A DNA stretch of 64,000 bases. Origin: Cristatella mucedo (taxonomy: Eukaryota; Bryozoa; Phylactolaemata; Cristatellidae). The notes beneath the pieces were generated by a model. That model made no database searches. It saw only the letters and a program-made list of their open reading frames with translations, and was not told the DNA's origin. Both the position numbers and the translations under genes were made by a program. The stretch spans positions 2,353,501-2,417,500 of the forward strand of contig WPIO01000049.1 of assembly GCA_009760855.2 (NCBI GenBank). The letters run 5' to 3'. Each line of letters starts with the position of its first letter. Positions within the stretch are counted from its first letter, which is position 1. Below, in pieces: positions 59,335 through 64,000 of the stretch.

Positions 59335-59660
59335 TTAATTAATAATAATCGCCATGTCCTTTTTAAAGCGCTCCCAGAGAACCGGATCGCTCTAGGCACT
59401 TTGCAGATGCTGCATATAAAGTCTTACAAAATGTTTGGCTGTAACATTCGCATGCAGCAGGCTCAGCGTATGCAAGTGCCAGGTGCCCACGAAGGACGAA
59501 CCATGAACGCCCACCAAATGCTGTAATAAAAAGGTGCGTTTTAATCTTCTTTTTGAGTTTCGTCATGTCAGGGGACGTTTTGACGTGCGTCGGTAGGGAT
59601 TTCCAGACTTTACGAGCATTGGATTCTAGACATCGATCTTAAGAGGTGGTGCACAACTTC
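59335..59660 (-). mobile_element. LINE family A 3' fragment
   Basis: The minus strand reads KLKKKIKTHLFITAFGG, 3' UTR, worn hairpin (AAGCGC...) and (ATT)-like tail at 59335. Confidence 0.75.
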
Positions 59661-61045
59661 AAGGATATTTCTCTTTGAAGTCTGGATGAAAATTAATTTT
59701 AGTGACTCAAGTCGTTGCAAAATCCATTGCATTTTTTAGCTAATAAAATTATCTGCTAGGAAACATCTTAAAAATGTGCTGCAAACCTTAGCTTCTAAGC
59801 AGTCTGAGCCACTCTCTTGATGTACTCATGCGAAATTCTTGCTCCTTTCGGGGAGTCGGAAGAATCGGTACAATTCAATAGTAAGCGAGCATGCAAATTG
59901 AAAGCGAAAAGCTCTTTTAATAAAAATTAATACAAATTAAATTCAACAAAATAAAAAATGATTAATACAATAATAATAAATAAAAATAATGAAAACTTTA
60001 AACTTTCATAAAAAATAGAATGAAAACTAAACTAAAAACCTTAATAAATTACAAAACTTGAATATAAACTACCGCAACAATTACTAGCAGCATACTAGTC
60101 TTGCTAAATACCAAATAAAAAACGTGCCGGAAGAAGAGATTGGCGCCACCGATGAGGCTCGTGTTAGACCTCTAATCATGGAGACGCTGAACATTGAATA
60201 TATTCTGCTGACTATAACAAGCTTCGAGCAATCAGAAGAAGGATGGTATTTCGATAAGTCTACAATTTCATGAGCACATGCATGCTTGGAATGATGATCA
60301 CCAAAGCGATTAAATCTGCCACTGAGTTATCTAGATGCCGACGCATTTGTTCCGCAGGCTTGCGTGACGCGATAGCTAGCCCTCACGACGTTCACACGAA
60401 CGGAACGGCAGCATCAGATTAGATGTTTTTTCTCAGCGGCCGATCCGTGAAACAAGCACTTATGACATCACTGAGCTTTGGGTACATTTGCTTTGAGTAA
60501 ATTTGCTGTGGGTAAATTCTAAGCTCATAGGTCTCTAAATGACGCCAGTAGTTCAATTATTCTTTACGCATGGTCCGATGAGAAGGAAAAACTATGTTTC
60601 AAACGCTGGCTTTAGAATTAGCAAGCTTAGCTGCTGCTTGGTTGTGACATCGGTGCAACCTGTGCAAGCGTTTCGGAGCACTCTTAGGATTTCATCACAC
60701 TCGGCGTAGATCTTATGAAAGACCAAGCAATATAAAACAGAACTTGTCTTGACATTAGGAGGTTTAAGCTGTCTCAAATATGTCACAAGAAATATAAGCG
60801 GATTCTGAGCAGCGAAATATTTAGGCGGATTCAGAACGGTCGGGGCGTAGGCCAGCGCTTCTAGCAAAAGAAATAAAAATTTAGCCACAGTCTATCATGT
60901 TGCCTCACGAATTTACCGCAGCAGCATGTAGTGCCAGAGTTCATCTCCGTACTGATTGGAACATATAAACAGTGGGGTTACAGATTGGAAAATATCAAAA
61001 ACCGGGTTATTGCTATGTAGTCGCGTATCTCTAATCTTACTGAGA
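59661..61045. other. AT-rich intergenic DNA, nothing recognised
   Basis: An A/T-dominated block at 59.9-60.1 kb; no features. Confidence 0.45.
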
Positions 61046-61049
61046 GAGT

Positions 61050-62013
61050 CTCGATTAAACAATGATAAAACTAAGTTACGTGTTATGGGCAAACCCAGTG
61101 TGATTCAGAAGCCGGAAAGGCCGACGCTCAAAATTGGCTCTGCCTGCATATCTCCAGTCGAATCAGCTCGAAATTTAGGTGTCATGTTCCAAAGTGACCT
61201 CTCGTTAGACGACTACATCAGGTCCACAGTCAAGTCTGCCTACTTTCAGCTACATAACATTGCTAAAATGTCTGCTTGTTTAGATAAAGATACCACGTCT
61301 AAGTTGGTCCGTGCATTCGTGACATCCCGTCTTGATTTCTGTTTCTCACTGTTTCCTGGCCTACCGGCATGAGCAATCAGGAGATTACAGCTGGTGCAAG
61401 ACAATGCAGCTAGGCTTGTCTGTCGTGAGCTTCGCAGTTACCACATCACACCACTTCTCGCCGACCTGCACTGGCTACCAGTCAAGCAACGGATCGACTT
61501 CAAGGTCTTGTCGCTCACTTTTAGGTCACTTCATTCTTTGGCTCCAGCCTGTCTCTCAGATCTACTCCCCCACCAGGCCAAGCATCGTTGCACCCACTTT
61601 TCGGAATCCCAACAGTTTACCAATACCTCGTATAAACCTCAAACCCTTTGGAGACCGTGCATTTAGTTCGTATGCTCCCAAAGCCTGGAACTCACCCCCG
61701 ACTTGCGTCAGAACATCCCCTGACTTTACCACACTTAAAAAGAACTTACAAACACACCTATTTAGGACAGCATTTAGTGGGTCCCTGTGATTCGTCCTCC
61801 ATGTACTTATTCATGCTGACACTGTGCATGCTGCCACTAACCACATTTGCATGCTGACTCTGTGCATGTCACCCCTAGCTATGTTATTCATGTTTATCAA
61901 GCATGATATTACTTACCATTCAATCGCGCTTTCCTTTGCAGCAAATGTTAAGCGCCTTGAAAGAGATTGAGTTCTCTGAGGGCGCTTTATCAAGTGCACT
62001 ATTATTATTATTA
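61050..62013 (+). mobile_element. LINE family A, 5'-truncated, RT C-terminus to 3' end
   Basis: Starts at [19 protein letters not shown], continues through [14 protein letters not shown], a TGA after GLPA (61370), [36 protein letters not shown] and the PPTCVRTSP end, then 3' UTR, hairpin and ATT tail. Confidence 0.88.
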
Positions 62014-62115
62014 CTCAACGGGCGATACTTTGTTGCCAGCTGCAAGTGTGGTGATAGCCATTAAGACTCTTCAGCCACAACACAAATGAGGCTCTTAAAT
62101 CAGGTAATATTTTGT
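62012..62115 (+). mobile_element. SINE family 2, 3' part
   Basis: GGGCGATAC...TTGCCA, TGATAGCCATTAAGACTC and AAATGAGGCTCTTAAATCAG match the body and tail of the full copies; the tRNA head is missing and it abuts the LINE A tail. Confidence 0.65.
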
Positions 62116-62119
62116 TTAC

Positions 62120-63500
62120 ATAGAGACTGCTCGCTGGAGTTTGCAGCTCTATGGCTTTCGTGGAGCTGCTTGAGTTTGCACTCTACCACATTCTACCACT
62201 CGGCAGTAAAAAAACAGAAGGCAAAGTCAGTAGTGTGAGCCCTTTTTACAGAAAGTAATTGGCTACTGAAAGGCAACATGCAACATTTTCTTAGGCCAGG
62301 CTGACTCCAAAAGACTAAAATAGCAGCTCAAAGACTTCAAAGGCAGTCCAAGTAAACTAGCGATGTCACTTATATACGATGACGAATGCACTTGTATACG
62401 ATGACGAATGCACTGGTTTCATAATGCATCGAATAAAGAAACAATCATTATCAGGGGGGTGGAACTATAAAGGTTGCACAAAGATTCGCAGGAACAGTTA
62501 ACGGACTGCGAACTATTTAGACTGTATCTCGAAGCCTGTTCAACCTTGAACTCGTCTCGAGTTCCCAAACAAAGTACTTTTGCTACTATCTTTTACGGGC
62601 CCATAACCTGTTAAGGCGACGGCAGAAGCAGCAGCCACAGTAGCAGCAGCTGGAGCTGCTGGGCACGGAAAATCCTACGAAAGCCTCACACCCTAATCGA
62701 AATGCTACACTCAAGAACAACGGCTCTTGAATAATAATTGTATGGGGCAGCAGTGATTAGTTAGGGCACTGCTACGATCGCCACTAGCGTCTCTGCGTCC
62801 ATGGTGCCACAGTGGCAGCAGCGAAATCGAAGGTGGCTGCATTGACGTACAATACTATAGCTGTACAACTATATATTTATACATCGTACAATACTCGACA
62901 GCTCAGAGCGACGAGCTGAGGCGAAGCAGCAAGCGAAGCTCACTTGCAAGACACTTGTATTTTCATTGCCGACCAGGTAGCGACAGCAAAGCCAAAGGTG
63001 CCGGGAAACCCTCATTTGCAGATGGAACCAATACATGTCCACGGCAACTGGACACAAGAGACCAAGGGAGAAGAAACGCGATTGGCCGAAAAAAAAAGCA
63101 GGCACCACCGACAGGACAGCACGAGTTACTCCAGTGCAAAAAAGTGCGCACACACACGTATTGACATTGAGCTGAGCTATAACCGTGCGCGATTCCACAC
63201 GCAGAGCCTGGCAGATCAAACGATCCCCCTGGAAGCGCTACTGTGTGGGAGTGGGAGAAAAACCGTGAGACTAGAGACTAGATCGAAGTGGCCGATGCTG
63301 CTGCTGGAGTTGCGAGGAGGAGACCTCTAGACCAAAGAAGTAAGCTGGGCGGCTCGCTGTTGAGAAAAGGAGCACTGCTGCCGCCCGACCCAGCTCCGGG
63401 AGGGGAGATGGTGGCAAGGCAGGGGCACCGGCAGTGGGTGAAGACGAGCTTGGCTTTTCGCGCGCGTTGGTAGACGACGCCACGCGGAGGGCCGACAGCT
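62120..63500. other. intergenic DNA, nothing recognised
   Basis: A tandem duplication of TATACGATGACGAATGCACT sits at 62376-62415. A 128-codon plus-strand frame at 62944-63330 has no recognisable domain. Confidence 0.4.
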
Positions 63501-63531
63501 GAGCTCAGGTCGATTTGGTCGGAAGTCTGAG

Positions 63532-63533
<2 letters not shown>

Positions 63534-63572
<39 letters not shown>

Positions 63573-63573
63573 C
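63534..63573. repeat. (AGGC)n tetranucleotide tract
   Basis: About ten uninterrupted AGGC units. Confidence 0.95.
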
Positions 63574-63652
63574 GTCTGCACTTCCCTCGGCCGCTTCGCG
63601 AGAGCCACTGGCGAGCGGGTGCGCGCTGATCACCCGGCCGCCCACGCCGGGC

Positions 63653-63853
63653 TCAGTCGTCGCTCGTGCCGGGCGCCAAGCCCTCGAGCGTCTCGTCGGC
63701 AAAGTCGGCCTCGGCGAGCTGCGTAGCTTCTTCGGTCTCGTCGTTCGGACGGGCCGCGTCGTGGCCCGTGTTCTCCACGTCGACCCAGTCTGCAACGTGA
63801 CCGGACGTGTTCGCTGCTGCTGCTGCTGCTGCTACATGCCTCGGTGACGTCAT
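63653..63853 (-). other. possible coding exon or leader, 66 codons
   Basis: From an ATG at 63851-63853 the minus strand reads MTSPRHV, a polyalanine run from a (CTG)n tract (63807-63832), WVDVENTGHDAARPNDETEE and ADFADETLEGLAPGTSDD before a stop. The acidic C-terminal half is unlike chance GC-rich frames, but no family is recognised. Confidence 0.2.
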
Positions 63854-64000
63854 ACGCGTTATCTCAGGCGTGCACGGTGCTGCCGCCGCTGCTCGGTCGG
63901 CCTTCGAAGCCCCGGGCGCGGCAGCAGCAACGGCGGCGGTGCGGCATCTCGTGGAGAAGTGGATGCATATATATGCCGCTGCCGCAGACCCAGAGAGCTA

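Noticed and set aside
62944-63330. 128-codon frame downstream of the channel
   Set aside because: Lys/Arg/Gln-rich without recognisable domain, and overlapped by a similar-length frame on the other strand.

Overview
This window is nuclear DNA of a metazoan, most likely an invertebrate; the phylum cannot be fixed from sequence alone. The evidence is a spliced gene with GT-AG introns up to 13 kb, CpG-rich islands around exons, many 5'-truncated LINEs of the L2/CR1 type ending in (ATT)n, tRNA-derived SINEs and long microsatellites. There is no bacterial-style gene packing, so most long open frames are chance or low-complexity.

Two genes can be supported, both members of the DEG/ENaC (degenerin / epithelial sodium channel / acid-sensing channel) family, lying head to head. 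On the minus strand, exon 1 (782 to 526) and a weaker candidate exon 2 (165 to 67) start a gene that leaves the window to the left. On the plus strand a complete nine-exon gene runs from an ATG at 25977 to a TGA at 58869. Its exons join with matching phases into an uninterrupted 520-residue channel subunit: TM1, finger, beta-ball, thumb and Cys-rich ectodomain, [11 protein letters not shown] pore helix, TM2 and a short tail. The two first exons are related and both end at the same codon position inside the [10 protein letters not shown] motif, so the pair looks like a tandem paralogue duplication with inversion.

Region by region: 1-0.8 kb, 5' end of the minus-strand channel. 1-15.5 kb, intergenic DNA with LINE and SINE remnants, a perfect 337-bp inverted repeat at 6.2/7.5 kb and a small GC-rich island at 5.1-5.4 kb. 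15.9-16.9 kb, a frameshifted coding relic of unknown family. 17-25 kb, CpG-rich DNA, long CT tracts, and LINE copies. 25.1-26.3 kb, CpG island, a (CGG)n tract, a strong hairpin and exon 1. 26.3-58.9 kb, the channel gene, with introns holding a 35-bp E-box minisatellite, long CT/GA/TA and GC/GT tracts, and many nested LINEs and SINEs. 59-64 kb, LINE relics, AT-rich DNA and a GC-rich edge.

Two LINE lineages are present. Family A (motif [16 protein letters not shown]) has a conserved 3' hairpin and (ATT)n tail. Family B (motif [16 protein letters not shown]) has a different 3' end. One tRNA-derived SINE family carries a tail resembling the family A hairpin, which suggests it is mobilised by family A. 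No intact autonomous element was found.
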